From: Planctomycetota bacterium
Lineage (GTDB): Bacteria; Planctomycetota; Phycisphaerae; FEN-1346
Reading direction: 5' to 3'
NCBI GenBank assembly: GCA_030602705.1
Contig: JAUVZF010000002.1
Coordinates: 41,325 to 105,324 of the forward strand
DNA: 64,000 nucleotides
Both the position numbers and the translations under genes were made by a program. This document shows, one piece after another, positions 52,997-61,394 of this stretch (its first letter is position 1; each line of letters opens with the position of its first letter). Below the pieces are notes generated by a model. It saw only the letters and a list, made by a program, of their open reading frames with translations, searched no databases and was not told the origin of the DNA.

Positions 52997-54766
52997 GTGG
53001 GCGCACTCATACTGGTTGTGGTGACGTTTGTGGGGTACCTGATCGCCTACCACACGTACGGGCGATTTCTGGCCCGCAAGATCTTCCGGTTGGACGGCTC
53101 GGCACAGGTGCCGTCGGTGCGGCTGGCGGACGGCGTCGATTACGTACCGACGAAGAAGGGCATCATCTTCGGGCACCATTACACGAGCATCGCGGGGACA
53201 GGCCCCATCGTCGGGCCGGCCATCGGCATCATCTGGGGTTGGGTGCCGGCCGTCATCTGGGTGTTCGTCGGAGCCATCGTCATGGGGGCGGTCCACGATT
53301 TCGGGGCGCTGATCGTCTCGATGCGAAACGACGGCAAGAGCCTCTCGGAGGTGGCCGAGCGGTACATCGGCCGGCGGGCCCGGACGATCTTCTTTCTGGT
53401 CGTGTTTCTGGAACTTTCGATCGTCATTGCGATCTTCGGGGTGGTCATCGCGTCGATCTTCGCCAGGTTCCCCCGGTCGGTGTTCCCGATCTGGTTCCAG
53501 ATACCCATCGCGGTCGCCCTTGGCGCGTGGGTCTATCGGTGGAAAGCGAACGTCGCCGCGGCGACGGCCGTGGCGGTGCTTGCGATGTACGGCACGGTCG
53601 TCTTGAGCCACGTGCTCGAGGGGCTGGCATTCACGATGCCTGCGCTGGCGGTCGGCGGCTCCGAACTGCTGCCTGCCACGGGCGTGTGGATCGTGATCCT
53701 GCTCCTCTACGCCTACGTCGCCTCCACGCTGCCCGTGACGGTGCTTTTGCAGCCGCGCGACTACATCAATGCGTGGCAACTGTTCATCGCGATGGGGCTG
53801 CTGGTTCTTGGCGTGGCGGCATCTGCGTTTACCGGTGCGCTCCAGATCGTGGCCCCGGCCTACAACGCGTCCCCGGCCGGTGCGCCGCCCATCTGGCCGT
53901 TCCTCGGCGTGACGATCGCCTGCGGCGCCATCTCGGGGTTCCACTGCCTGGTCTCTTCGGGCACGACCTCCAAGCAGGTCCGCTGCGAGACCGACGCCCA
54001 GTTCGTCGGCTACGGTTCGATGCTGATGGAGAGCGCCCTGGCGGTACTCATCCTGGTGACGGTGGCGGCCGGCATCGGGATGGCCTACCAGGTTGAGGGC
54101 GGCGAAGTCCTGACCGGCGTCGCCGCATGGAACGCGCACTATGCGTCGTGGGATGCCGCCGGCGGCCTGGATTCGAAGGTGGAGGCCGTGGTCCGCGGCG
54201 CTGCCAACATGCTCGGCTCGATCGGCATTCCGAAGGCCGTCGGCGTCATCATCATGGGGGTTTTCATTGCATCCTTCGCGGGCACGACGCTCGACACGGC
54301 GACGCGAATCCAGCGGTACGTCATCTCGGAACTCGCGACAAGTTTCCGGCTGGGGGTACTGACGAACCGCTGGGTCGCGACGGCTATCGCCGTCGGCGGC
54401 GCGGGCGCTTTGGCCTTCGGAACGGGCGCCTCCGGCAAAGGCGCCCTGACGCTCTGGCCGATGTTCGGGGCCGTCAACCAACTGCTCGCGGCGCTGGCAC
54501 TGCTGCTGATCACGATTTATCTGAGGCGTCGCGGCGGGTGGGGCTACCTGCTGACGCTCGGACCGTGCCTGTTCATGCTGGTGCTGACGGTGTGGGCCAT
54601 GGTGATGAAAGAAATCGAGTTCTTCGCCAAGCCCGTCAGCGAGACGTTTCCCGCCTACCAGAAGTACATTCTCATCATCCTCAACGCCGGCACGCTGCTT
54701 CTGTCGCTCGCGCTGGCCGTCGAGGCGTTCATCCACATCGCCCGGCCACGCGCAAGTGCGACTTGA
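52997..54766 (+). CDS. cstA: Carbon starvation protein A family transporter
   Basis: A 589-residue inner-membrane protein with about 15-16 membrane helices. The GTG at 52997 follows AAGGGGA and opens 'MGALILVVVTFVGYLIAYHTYGRFLARKIF'. The family signature 'GHHYTSIAGTGPIVGPAIG' is near residue 55, with 'MGAVHDFGALIVSMRNDGKSL' near 95 and 'FHCLVSSGTTSKQ' near 315. E. coli CstA is longer (about 700); this belongs to the shorter group. The family imports peptides or pyruvate under carbon limitation. No CstR-like or BtsSR regulator is adjacent. Confidence 0.93.
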   Translation: MGALILVVVTFVGYLIAYHTYGRFLARKIFRLDGSAQVPSVRLADGVDYVPTKKGIIFGHHYTSIAGTGPIVGPAIGIIWGWVPAVIWVFVGAIVMGAVHDFGALIVSMRNDGKSLSEVAERYIGRRARTIFFLVVFLELSIVIAIFGVVIASIFARFPRSVFPIWFQIPIAVALGAWVYRWKANVAAATAVAVLAMYGTVVLSHVLEGLAFTMPALAVGGSELLPATGVWIVILLLYAYVASTLPVTVLLQPRDYINAWQLFIAMGLLVLGVAASAFTGALQIVAPAYNASPAGAPPIWPFLGVTIACGAISGFHCLVSSGTTSKQVRCETDAQFVGYGSMLMESALAVLILVTVAAGIGMAYQVEGGEVLTGVAAWNAHYASWDAAGGLDSKVEAVVRGAANMLGSIGIPKAVGVIIMGVFIASFAGTTLDTATRIQRYVISELATSFRLGVLTNRWVATAIAVGGAGALAFGTGASGKGALTLWPMFGAVNQLLAALALLLITIYLRRRGGWGYLLTLGPCLFMLVLTVWAMVMKEIEFFAKPVSETFPAYQKYILIILNAGTLLLSLALAVEAFIHIARPRASAT

Positions 54767-54779
54767 ACGCATAACGGCA

Positions 54780-54873
54780 TTCGAGCCGGGAGCGGAAGCT
54801 CCCGGCGGCCTCGTCACGCGCTGGAACGTACCAAGGCCGAACAATGCCCCCGGCCGCTCCCGCGGCCGGCTCG
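54780..54873. repeat. Two-hairpin repeat, family A, copy 2
   Basis: A 94-bp copy with both hairpin sequences identical to copies 1 and 3 but about ten changes in the single-stranded-looking centre. Changes avoid the stems, which suggests the hairpins matter. Confidence 0.75.
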
Positions 54874-54890
54874 GAGGGAGCGCCGTGCCA

Positions 54891-54984
54891 TTCGAGCCGG
54901 GAGCGGAAGCTCCCGGCGGCCTCGTCACGCGATGGAGTGTGCCACGGCCGAATAGCGCCCCCGGCCGCTCCCGCGGCCGGCTCG
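54891..54984. repeat. Two-hairpin repeat, family A, copy 3
   Basis: Identical over 94 bases to 50371-50464. It lies 17 bp after copy 2 in direct orientation. Confidence 0.8.
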
Positions 54985-55031
54985 ATGCGGCCAGCTCGAT
55001 GCGGCCGGCTCGATGCGGCCGGGCTCGATGC
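54972..55031. repeat. Tandem 13-15-bp repeat of the family A right end
   Basis: The right-end sequence GCGGCCGGCTCGAT is repeated four times with small changes (GCGGCCAGCTCGAT, GCGGCCGGCTCGAT, GCGGCCGGGCTCGAT). It appears to have grown by slippage from the end of copy 3. Confidence 0.7.
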
Positions 55032-55062
55032 GGAGATCTCAGATTTCAGATGCGGATGTTTC

Positions 55063-56025
55063 TTACGCCCACCACATTCCGCCGGTCTTCTCGGTCAGGA
55101 TGATGTTCTTGAGGAACGCGACGGCCTTCTGGAAGCCCTCGTTGACGCTCATCAGGCTGTCTTCGTGTTCGATCGAGAGAACGCCGTCGTAGCCGACGGT
55201 CCGCAGCATCGAGACGAAGTCGCGCCAGAACCCTTCGCCGTGGCCGTAGCCGACGGTGCGGAAGATCCACGCACGGTTCAGTTCGTCGCCGTAATGCTTG
55301 GTGTCGAGGACGCCGGTTAGGGCGGTATTCTGCGGATCGATGCGGCAGTCCTTGGCGTGGACGTGGAAGATGGCATTGCCGAGGGCCTTGATCGAGACGA
55401 GCGGGTCCATCCCCTGCCAGAACAGGTGCGAGGGGTCGAAGTTCGCCCCGATGGTCGGCCCGCATTCCTTGCGGATCGCCAGCATCGTTTGGGTGTTGAA
55501 GACGCAGAAGCCCGGGTGCATCTCGAAGCCGATCCGCACGCCGTGATTCTTGGCGAACTTGGCCTCCTTCTTCCAGTACGGGATCAGCCGGGCTTCCCAC
55601 TGCCACTTGACGGCCTCCTCGAAGTCGGGCGGCCAGGGGCAGGTGATCCAGTTGGGCACCTTGTCCTTCGGCCCGCCTCCCGGGCACCCCGAGAAGTTGA
55701 CGACCGTCTTGACGCCGAGCCGCTCGGCCAGGCGGACCGTCTTGCGGTGCGACTCGTGGTCGCGCTTCGCGTGGGCGGGGTCCGGATGAATCGGGTTGCC
55801 GTGGCACGACAGGGCGCTGATGACGAGTCCGCGGTCGGTAATCTTCTTCTTGAACTCCCTGACCGTCGCCTTCGAGGCGAGCAGTTCATCGACCGGCACG
55901 TGGGCGTCGCCTGGATACGCGCCGCAGCCGAGTTCGACCGCCTCCAGACCGCTGTCGCAGATGTAGTCGAGCGCATCGTCCAGCGACTGCTGGCTGAAAA
56001 GCACCGCAAAGACTCCGAGTTTCAT
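55063..56025 (-). CDS. Sugar phosphate isomerase/epimerase (xylose-isomerase-like TIM barrel)
   Basis: A 320-residue TIM-barrel protein. The ATG at 56025 has GGAAGGAGA upstream; a longer frame to 56127 is unconserved. It opens 'MKLGVFAVLFSQQSLDDALDYICDSGLEAVELGCGAYPGDAH'. The metal-binding residues fit 'IGFEMHPGF' (Glu and His), 'GANFDPSHLFWQG' (Asp and His), 'IFHVHAKDCRID' (His) and 'VLSIEHEDS' (Glu). The family (AP endonuclease 2-like fold) covers hydroxypyruvate isomerases, IolE/IolH and uncharacterised epimerases that work with Gfo/Idh oxidoreductases; one of those is at the window's end. It is on the same strand as the GH78-like gene, 305 nt away. Confidence 0.88.
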   Translation of the reverse strand: MKLGVFAVLFSQQSLDDALDYICDSGLEAVELGCGAYPGDAHVPVDELLASKATVREFKKKITDRGLVISALSCHGNPIHPDPAHAKRDHESHRKTVRLAERLGVKTVVNFSGCPGGGPKDKVPNWITCPWPPDFEEAVKWQWEARLIPYWKKEAKFAKNHGVRIGFEMHPGFCVFNTQTMLAIRKECGPTIGANFDPSHLFWQGMDPLVSIKALGNAIFHVHAKDCRIDPQNTALTGVLDTKHYGDELNRAWIFRTVGYGHGEGFWRDFVSMLRTVGYDGVLSIEHEDSLMSVNEGFQKAVAFLKNIILTEKTGGMWWA

Positions 56026-56205
56026 CGCGCGTCTCCTTCCTGTCAGAATCCGGTTTTGTTCGGGCGGACGCCTCACCGTGACAACGCTGCCCTGAAGCGA
56101 GCCGGGACGTGCCATGCTACCCCACAAGCACGGTGCTGCAAGGAAATAACCCGCCGCCTACGCCCCCGGCCGTGACCACGGATTATGGCAGGTGTCGCGC
56201 GGTCA

Positions 56206-56301
56206 GGCAAAAAGGTTCCAGAGGCAAAAAGGTTCCAGGAACCTTTTCCCCGAAGGGCCCGCAGGGTGCTACGCAGAAAAGGTTCCTGGAACCTTTTTGC
56301 C
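56206..56301. terminator. Perfect 26-bp inverted repeat with nested palindromes
   Basis: Arms at 56223-56248 and 56276-56301 are exact reverse complements, separated by 27 bases. Each arm contains its own palindrome, AAAGGTTCCAGGAACCTTT or its complement. A further half copy (56206-56221) precedes it. The stem runs through A5/T5 tracts on both sides, so either orientation gives a hairpin followed by T's. It lies just after the GH78-like gene stop on the minus strand and may terminate it or control entry to the isomerase gene. Confidence 0.7.
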
Positions 56302-56330
56302 CCGCTGGTTGCCAGAAAAAAGAGTCACAC

Positions 56331-59243
56331 CTACGCTCCCACCGGCTCGCCGCCGATGATCTCGATCTCGTCACCGGGGTTCAGGTGCCGGCGGTCCAGC
56401 CGGTAGGGCAGCCCGTCGGGCAAGACCGCGCGGATCCTGCGGCGTCCGCGTGCCGGCTCAATAGCGACCTCGACCGGGCCTTTGGGCGTCCAGGCGCGGC
56501 CGCTCGCGCGTCTCAGGTTCCCCGGCATCGGCGCCAGGTGGAGCGGATCGAAGCCCGGACCGCCCGGCCGGACGCCGAGAATCCACTTCGCGACGACCGC
56601 CGCCGGAGCCACGCCGCAACCGTGGCAAAGGACCCACGGCGGATGGCCGTTGTACGGCCCGTCCGCAGAGCCGCGCCGCCTCGGCGTCGCCCGGCGGCCG
56701 TCCCGTAGCGGGAACACCTCCGGCACGGTCGAGAGGCCCGCCTTCGTCATGGCACCCCAGTAGGAGCGGATCATCGTCAGGGCCGGTTCGGCGTGGCCTC
56801 GCTCCAGCAGCGCTTCCAGGGCGAAATACTTCACGTAGGGGTTCTCGCAAGGTCCCCAGTCGGCCGATTCGACGCGTCCGCTCTTCCAGAGGTTCGCCAG
56901 GATGCGGTCGGCCTGACGTGGGGTCGCCAGGCCTCCGTAAAGGGCGTAGTAGTTGGTGGCCGGTGTGCGCGCGGGCGAGATGTTATCGTACAGCCGCCCG
57001 TCAACGAACAGGCCGCGCGACCCGTCCCACAGCCGCTTGCGCGCGGTCTTGGCAACGGCGTCGGCCTCGGCCCGTCCGTGTGCGGCGGCCTGGTCGTCGC
57101 CCAGGAACTCGGCCACCTCGGCGGCGCTGCGCAGGGCCCGGCACCACAGCGCCTGCCAGGCCGTTACCTCGCCGCGCTTGTCCATCGGCGAATGGTCCAG
57201 GAACAGCCACCAGGGCGACGGCCCGGGTTTGTTCTCGAGCAGCCCGGACGGCCCGCGATGACCGGCCGTCCACTCCAGGCATTTCTCGGCCGCCGGATAC
57301 AGCCGTTTCGCCAGCGCCCGGTCGCCCGTCCAGGCGACGTGGTCCGCCAGCCAGATGACCCATAGCAGGTTCCAGTCGGGTACCGTATAGACGGTGCCGG
57401 CCGGTACAACGGACCGGAAGAAGCCGTCGTCGCGCTGGTCGTCGGCAAAGGCTCGCAGCGCGGCCTCGCCCATGTCGGTCCGGCCGTAGAGGGTCCGCTC
57501 GGCCTGGGCCAGCAGATACGCCGCCGGGATGCTCTGTTCGGCGTCGCGGGCGGGGCTGCCCTCGAAGGTCCGTTGGATGCAGCGGTGGACGGTCCGCTCG
57601 ACCACGAGCATGGCATCGGCGAGTCCGCGGTCGGTGGTGTCGATAGATGCCGGCGGCTCGGTCCCGCGGCCCGTCGCATGGAGGCCAAGGCGGTGGACCC
57701 TCAGGATGCCGCCGCCCGTGCGTGCGACGAGTTCCAGGTACCGCAGCGCCCGCCGGTTCACGAAGCGCACCGCCTGACGCCCGCCGCGCAGAATCAGCCG
57801 GTCCACGTGCCGCATGCCACTGCGAACCGGCTCGAGGCGGCCGCCGGAACCGAGGCCCTCGCCCCAGGCGACGTCGAGGATGGCGCCCGGGTCGCCGTCC
57901 ACGTCGAGTTCGACGTGACCGACAACCTCGTCGCTGAAGTCGTACGTGACGGTCTGGCCGTCGCGCAGCCTGAGCGGCCCCTTTCCCCTGCCGCCGGCTG
58001 CCAGGGATGCGGCGCCGGGCGGTGGCCGGCGTGTGGCGGTCGGCCTCTCCCACGCCAACTGGTACGCCGGGTCGGGGAACGTCCGCTCGTTCGGGGCGGG
58101 GACCTCGGGCAGCGATCCCCTGCCACAGGGACACAGTTGGTCGATGACGATCTGCCAGTCGAGCCAGTCGGCGGATTTCAGATCGGGCGAGAACTCCAGC
58201 GCCAGCGTCCTGCCGGTCCGCGCGTCCTCGAAGCGCAAGGCAAACCCCCACGAGGTGCCCGGATCGTAGATGACGATGCCGATGGAGTTCCACCCGGTGC
58301 CGAGCGTCACGTCGGCCGACTCCGTTCGGAGCCCCTGGCCGCGATGGATCCCCGTGTAGTGGTCGTGTTCCTCATCCTGGAGCCAGTGGACGAACCGCTC
58401 GCTGTAGCCCTGGCGAATGACCTGGCGGTTGTTGAAGTAGACGGCGGCGGCTTCGTCGCAATCGAAGACGAGTCGGGCCTTCTGCCGCCGGTGCGACCGC
58501 ACGAACGTGCCGGCGTAGAACTCGCCGTGCGCGGGGTTCGGTACGGCGAACTCAAACGGAATCGCCGTCGTGCCCTGCTGCCACCTGGTCCAGCCCGACG
58601 AGGCCAGCCGCGACGGTACGACGAACGTCTCGGTGAGGCGCGGCGTCGTTCGCTCGCGGAGTTTCTGCGGCGGCGCACCCTTCGGCCGTTCGGGACGGAT
58701 CTCGTCGGCCCCGGCCCAGCGCCTGTCGGAGAAGCCGACCTCGGTCCAGCCCTGGGGCTCGCGGCGGGTGTCGCGAACCTCTGCAAACCCGGTCGTCCAG
58801 TAGATGCGGGGGGCGCGACGGCTGAAGTCGTCCGCCGCCGAGACACGCCAGTGCCGGTCGGTGCAGATTTGCTCCGTCTCGCCGCCCGCGCCGGTGACGT
58901 CCAACTGGAGCCACACCCCCGCGGGCAGGCGCGGCAAGCGCGGCAGGCCGACGTAGTAGTTGTGGGCCAGGACCGCAATGACGTTGGACCCGCGCTTAAG
59001 CGGCAGGTCGGCGGCCGTGTATACGTCGAGCAGCGGCGCCCGGGCCGACGACGGCGTCGGGCCACAACCGACGTACCGGCCGTTGACGTACAGCACATAC
59101 TCGCTGAAGGCCGTTACGCGCAGCCGCGCGTCGGCCGGCTCGCCGGAGAGGGTGAACTTGCGCCGGGCGCGGAGGTAGAAGTCCTCGCTGTGACACTCGG
59201 TCGCGATCCAGATCCACTTCGCCTTGTCGGTCCGTTTCGCCAT
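56331..59243 (-). CDS. Alpha-L-rhamnosidase-like (GH78-type) glycoside hydrolase
   Basis: A 970-residue protein with no clear signal peptide. The ATG at 59243 is preferred because the conserved N-terminal beta domain starts directly ('KAKWIWIATECHSEDFYLRARRKFTL', typical of GH78 N-domains). Beta-sandwich modules run to about residue 500, then an (alpha/alpha)6 barrel ('DLRDQR'-like 'DGFFRSVVPAGTVYTVPDWNLLWVIWLADHVAWTGDRAL'). General-acid and base candidates lie in the barrel (Glu/Asp around 'DQRDDGFF' and 'EVFPLRDGR') but cannot be fixed by eye. A C-terminal beta domain closes the protein ('GWILGVRPGGPGFD'-like). It probably removes rhamnose or a related deoxysugar from polysaccharides. The ribosome site is weak. 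Confidence 0.8.
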   Translation of the reverse strand: MAKRTDKAKWIWIATECHSEDFYLRARRKFTLSGEPADARLRVTAFSEYVLYVNGRYVGCGPTPSSARAPLLDVYTAADLPLKRGSNVIAVLAHNYYVGLPRLPRLPAGVWLQLDVTGAGGETEQICTDRHWRVSAADDFSRRAPRIYWTTGFAEVRDTRREPQGWTEVGFSDRRWAGADEIRPERPKGAPPQKLRERTTPRLTETFVVPSRLASSGWTRWQQGTTAIPFEFAVPNPAHGEFYAGTFVRSHRRQKARLVFDCDEAAAVYFNNRQVIRQGYSERFVHWLQDEEHDHYTGIHRGQGLRTESADVTLGTGWNSIGIVIYDPGTSWGFALRFEDARTGRTLALEFSPDLKSADWLDWQIVIDQLCPCGRGSLPEVPAPNERTFPDPAYQLAWERPTATRRPPPGAASLAAGGRGKGPLRLRDGQTVTYDFSDEVVGHVELDVDGDPGAILDVAWGEGLGSGGRLEPVRSGMRHVDRLILRGGRQAVRFVNRRALRYLELVARTGGGILRVHRLGLHATGRGTEPPASIDTTDRGLADAMLVVERTVHRCIQRTFEGSPARDAEQSIPAAYLLAQAERTLYGRTDMGEAALRAFADDQRDDGFFRSVVPAGTVYTVPDWNLLWVIWLADHVAWTGDRALAKRLYPAAEKCLEWTAGHRGPSGLLENKPGPSPWWLFLDHSPMDKRGEVTAWQALWCRALRSAAEVAEFLGDDQAAAHGRAEADAVAKTARKRLWDGSRGLFVDGRLYDNISPARTPATNYYALYGGLATPRQADRILANLWKSGRVESADWGPCENPYVKYFALEALLERGHAEPALTMIRSYWGAMTKAGLSTVPEVFPLRDGRRATPRRRGSADGPYNGHPPWVLCHGCGVAPAAVVAKWILGVRPGGPGFDPLHLAPMPGNLRRASGRAWTPKGPVEVAIEPARGRRRIRAVLPDGLPYRLDRRHLNPGDEIEIIGGEPVGA

Positions 59244-59446
59244 GGTTCCGGTAGGCGTCCGACGCCCGACGGTTCCGGTGGCCGGTGACAGGCCGTCCCT
59301 CACCGGCAGCGCGCCACGGTAGTGTAGGAAGGGGCGGCGCCGAACTCAAGCGAATTGGTCCCGCCACGCGCTGGGGTGAAAACACTAGCGTCCTCTACCA
59401 CGCCGCGATACGATACCGTTGCGATGCCGCCGGGAGCGAGCGACGC

Positions 59447-60511
59447 ATGGCAAAGGGCCTGACCTACAAAGCGGCCGGCGTGGACATCGAGGCCGGCGAC
59501 CGGCTCGTCGAGCGCATCCGGTCGGCCGTCAGGCGGACCCACGGGCCGCGCGTCCTCGGCCAGTACGGCCACTTTGCCGGCGTCTTCAGCCTGGACTACA
59601 ACCAGCGGCTGTTCCAGCGAAACTACAAGCACCCGCTCCTGGTCTCCGGCACCGACGGTGTCGGCACGAAGTTGCGGGTGGCCATCGACGCGCACTCGTA
59701 CCGCACCATCGGCCAGGACTGCGTCGCCATGTGCGTCAACGACGTTCTGGTTCTGGGCGCCGAGCCGCTCTTTTTTCTCGACTATCTCGGCGTGGGTCGG
59801 CTCGACGCCGAGATTCTGGCCGAGGTGGTGACCGGCGTGGCCGAGGCGTGCAGAAAGTGCGACTGTGCGCTCTTGGGCGGCGAGACGGCCGAACTGCCCG
59901 GCTTCTACGCCCCGGGCGATTTCGACCTGGCGGGATTCGCGGTCGGCATTGTCGAGAAGCGGCGAATCATCGACGGCCGGCGCATCGAGGAAGGCGATAC
60001 GCTCCTCGGCCTGGCCTCCAGCGGTCTTCACTCCAACGGTTACAGCCTGGCCCGGAAGATCGTCTTCGAGACGGCCGGGCTGAACGTGACGGACGAGATG
60101 CCCGGCCTGGGGCGACCCGTGGCGGACATCCTGCTTGAACCGACGCGGCTTTATCCGTCGGCCGTCCTCAAGGTGCTCCGGTACTACAGGACCAAGAAAG
60201 TGGTCCACGGCATGGCCCACATCACGGGCGGCGGGGTGGCGGCCAACGTGGCCCGGATCATCCCGCCCGGCCTGCGGGCACGCATCGAGAAGAAGGCCTG
60301 GCCCGTGCCGCCCATCTTCACCTGGCTCCAGAAGGCGGGCGGCGTCTCGACGAAGGAGATGTGGCGCGTCTTCAACATGGGCATCGGCTTTGTGCTGATC
60401 GCGAGCCCCTACTACGCCGACCACATCGCGGGGATCCTCGAAAAGGCCGGCGAGACGGTCTACAGAATCGGCCGCATCGCGCGCGGCAACGGCGACGCCG
60501 TGCTGGTGTAG
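59447..60511 (+). CDS. purM: Phosphoribosylformylglycinamidine cyclo-ligase
   Basis: A 354-residue ATP-dependent enzyme forming aminoimidazole ribonucleotide, step 5 of purine synthesis. The ATG at 59447 follows GGGAG and begins 'MAKGLTYKAAGVDIEAGDRLVERI'. Signatures are 'HPLLVSGTDGVGTKL' (ATP-binding), 'DCVAMCVNDVLVLGAEPLFFLDYL', 'LLGGETAELPGFY' and 'GMAHITGGGVAANVARIIP'. Length and order are normal. It is divergent from the GH78-like gene. No other pur gene is adjacent. Confidence 0.97.
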   Translation: MAKGLTYKAAGVDIEAGDRLVERIRSAVRRTHGPRVLGQYGHFAGVFSLDYNQRLFQRNYKHPLLVSGTDGVGTKLRVAIDAHSYRTIGQDCVAMCVNDVLVLGAEPLFFLDYLGVGRLDAEILAEVVTGVAEACRKCDCALLGGETAELPGFYAPGDFDLAGFAVGIVEKRRIIDGRRIEEGDTLLGLASSGLHSNGYSLARKIVFETAGLNVTDEMPGLGRPVADILLEPTRLYPSAVLKVLRYYRTKKVVHGMAHITGGGVAANVARIIPPGLRARIEKKAWPVPPIFTWLQKAGGVSTKEMWRVFNMGIGFVLIASPYYADHIAGILEKAGETVYRIGRIARGNGDAVLV

Positions 60512-60529
60512 GCTCGGCGCCGACACGCG

Positions 60530-60590
60530 CCGAGTAAACTCGGCGGCTAACAGGGCGCACTGTTAGCCGCCGGGCTTGCCCGGCGCGTTT
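60530..60590. repeat. Cluster of three adjacent hairpins (family C)
   Basis: CGCGCCGAG/CTCGGCG with TAAA loop, then a perfect 13-bp stem CGGCGGCTAACAG/CTGTTAGCCGCCG (60541-60572, loop GGCGCA), then GCCGGGC/GCCCGGC, followed by GCGTTTCC. It lies between purM and deoC and may terminate purM, though the T-run is short. Confidence 0.55.
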
Positions 60591-60668
60591 CCTGCCGCGT
60601 GGTGCACGACAGCGCGGCGGTGAATCACCTTTTTCGTTTTGCCTTGAACGCTGCGCGCCGGCGCGGGT

Positions 60669-61388
60669 ATGCTGGAGGGGATGGTTGATTCCCTCGACAT
60701 CGACATGCTGACGGCCGAACGTCTCGCTGCGCGCATCGACCACGCGGTCCTCGCGCCGGATCACACCATCGGCGCCGTCGAGCAGGGTTGCGCCGAGGCG
60801 GTGGCGTACGGATTTGCAGCCGTCACCGTCTCGCCGTACGACATCGCGCGGGCGTCGCGGCGGCTGGCTGGGACGGGCGTGGCGGCGGGCGGCGCCGTCG
60901 GTCTGCCCCTCGGGCATTCGGGCCTGAAGGCCAAGCAGGCCGAGGCCGAGACGTGCGTCCGGGCCGGGGCGGACGAGGTCGATATGGTCATCAACCTCGT
61001 CGCCATGAAGAGCGGCAAGTTCGGCGTCGTCCGCGATGAGATCGCCGCCGTCCGCAGCATCACCAACGGACTGGTGCTGGCGGTCATCCTGGAGTGCTGC
61101 TATCTCACGGACGACGAGAAAGTCCAGGCGTGCCGGCTCGCGCTGGAGGCGGGGGCCGACTTCGTCGAGACCTCGACAGACTTCGCCGCCCGCGGCGCGA
61201 CCGCCCGCGACGTGGCCCTGGTCCAGCGGACCGTCGGCGACGGCGCCGGTGTCAAGGCGACGGGCGGGATCCGCACCCTCGAGCAGGTCCGCGAGATGCT
61301 CCAGGCCGGGGCCGCACGGATCGGCACCGGCGACGGCGTCACCATCGTGCGGGACCTCCAGCAACGTCAGCAGAGCAGAGTCAACTGA
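60669..61388 (+). CDS. deoC: Deoxyribose-phosphate aldolase
   Basis: A 239-residue class I aldolase splitting 2-deoxyribose 5-phosphate into glyceraldehyde 3-phosphate and acetaldehyde. Fold and catalytic motifs are 'IDHAVLAPDHT' (family start), 'AGADEVDMVINLVAMKSG' (catalytic Asp), 'VILECCYLTDDEKVQACRLALEAGADFVETSTDF' and the Schiff-base Lys in 'GVKATGGIR'. A GGAGGGG lies inside the first codons, so the true start may be the ATG at 60681 or a downstream codon instead of 60669. Together with the deaminase and reductase genes it extends the deoxynucleotide theme, but it is far from them. Confidence 0.92.
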   Translation: MLEGMVDSLDIDMLTAERLAARIDHAVLAPDHTIGAVEQGCAEAVAYGFAAVTVSPYDIARASRRLAGTGVAAGGAVGLPLGHSGLKAKQAEAETCVRAGADEVDMVINLVAMKSGKFGVVRDEIAAVRSITNGLVLAVILECCYLTDDEKVQACRLALEAGADFVETSTDFAARGATARDVALVQRTVGDGAGVKATGGIRTLEQVREMLQAGAARIGTGDGVTIVRDLQQRQQSRVN

Positions 61389-61394
61389 TTCCCT

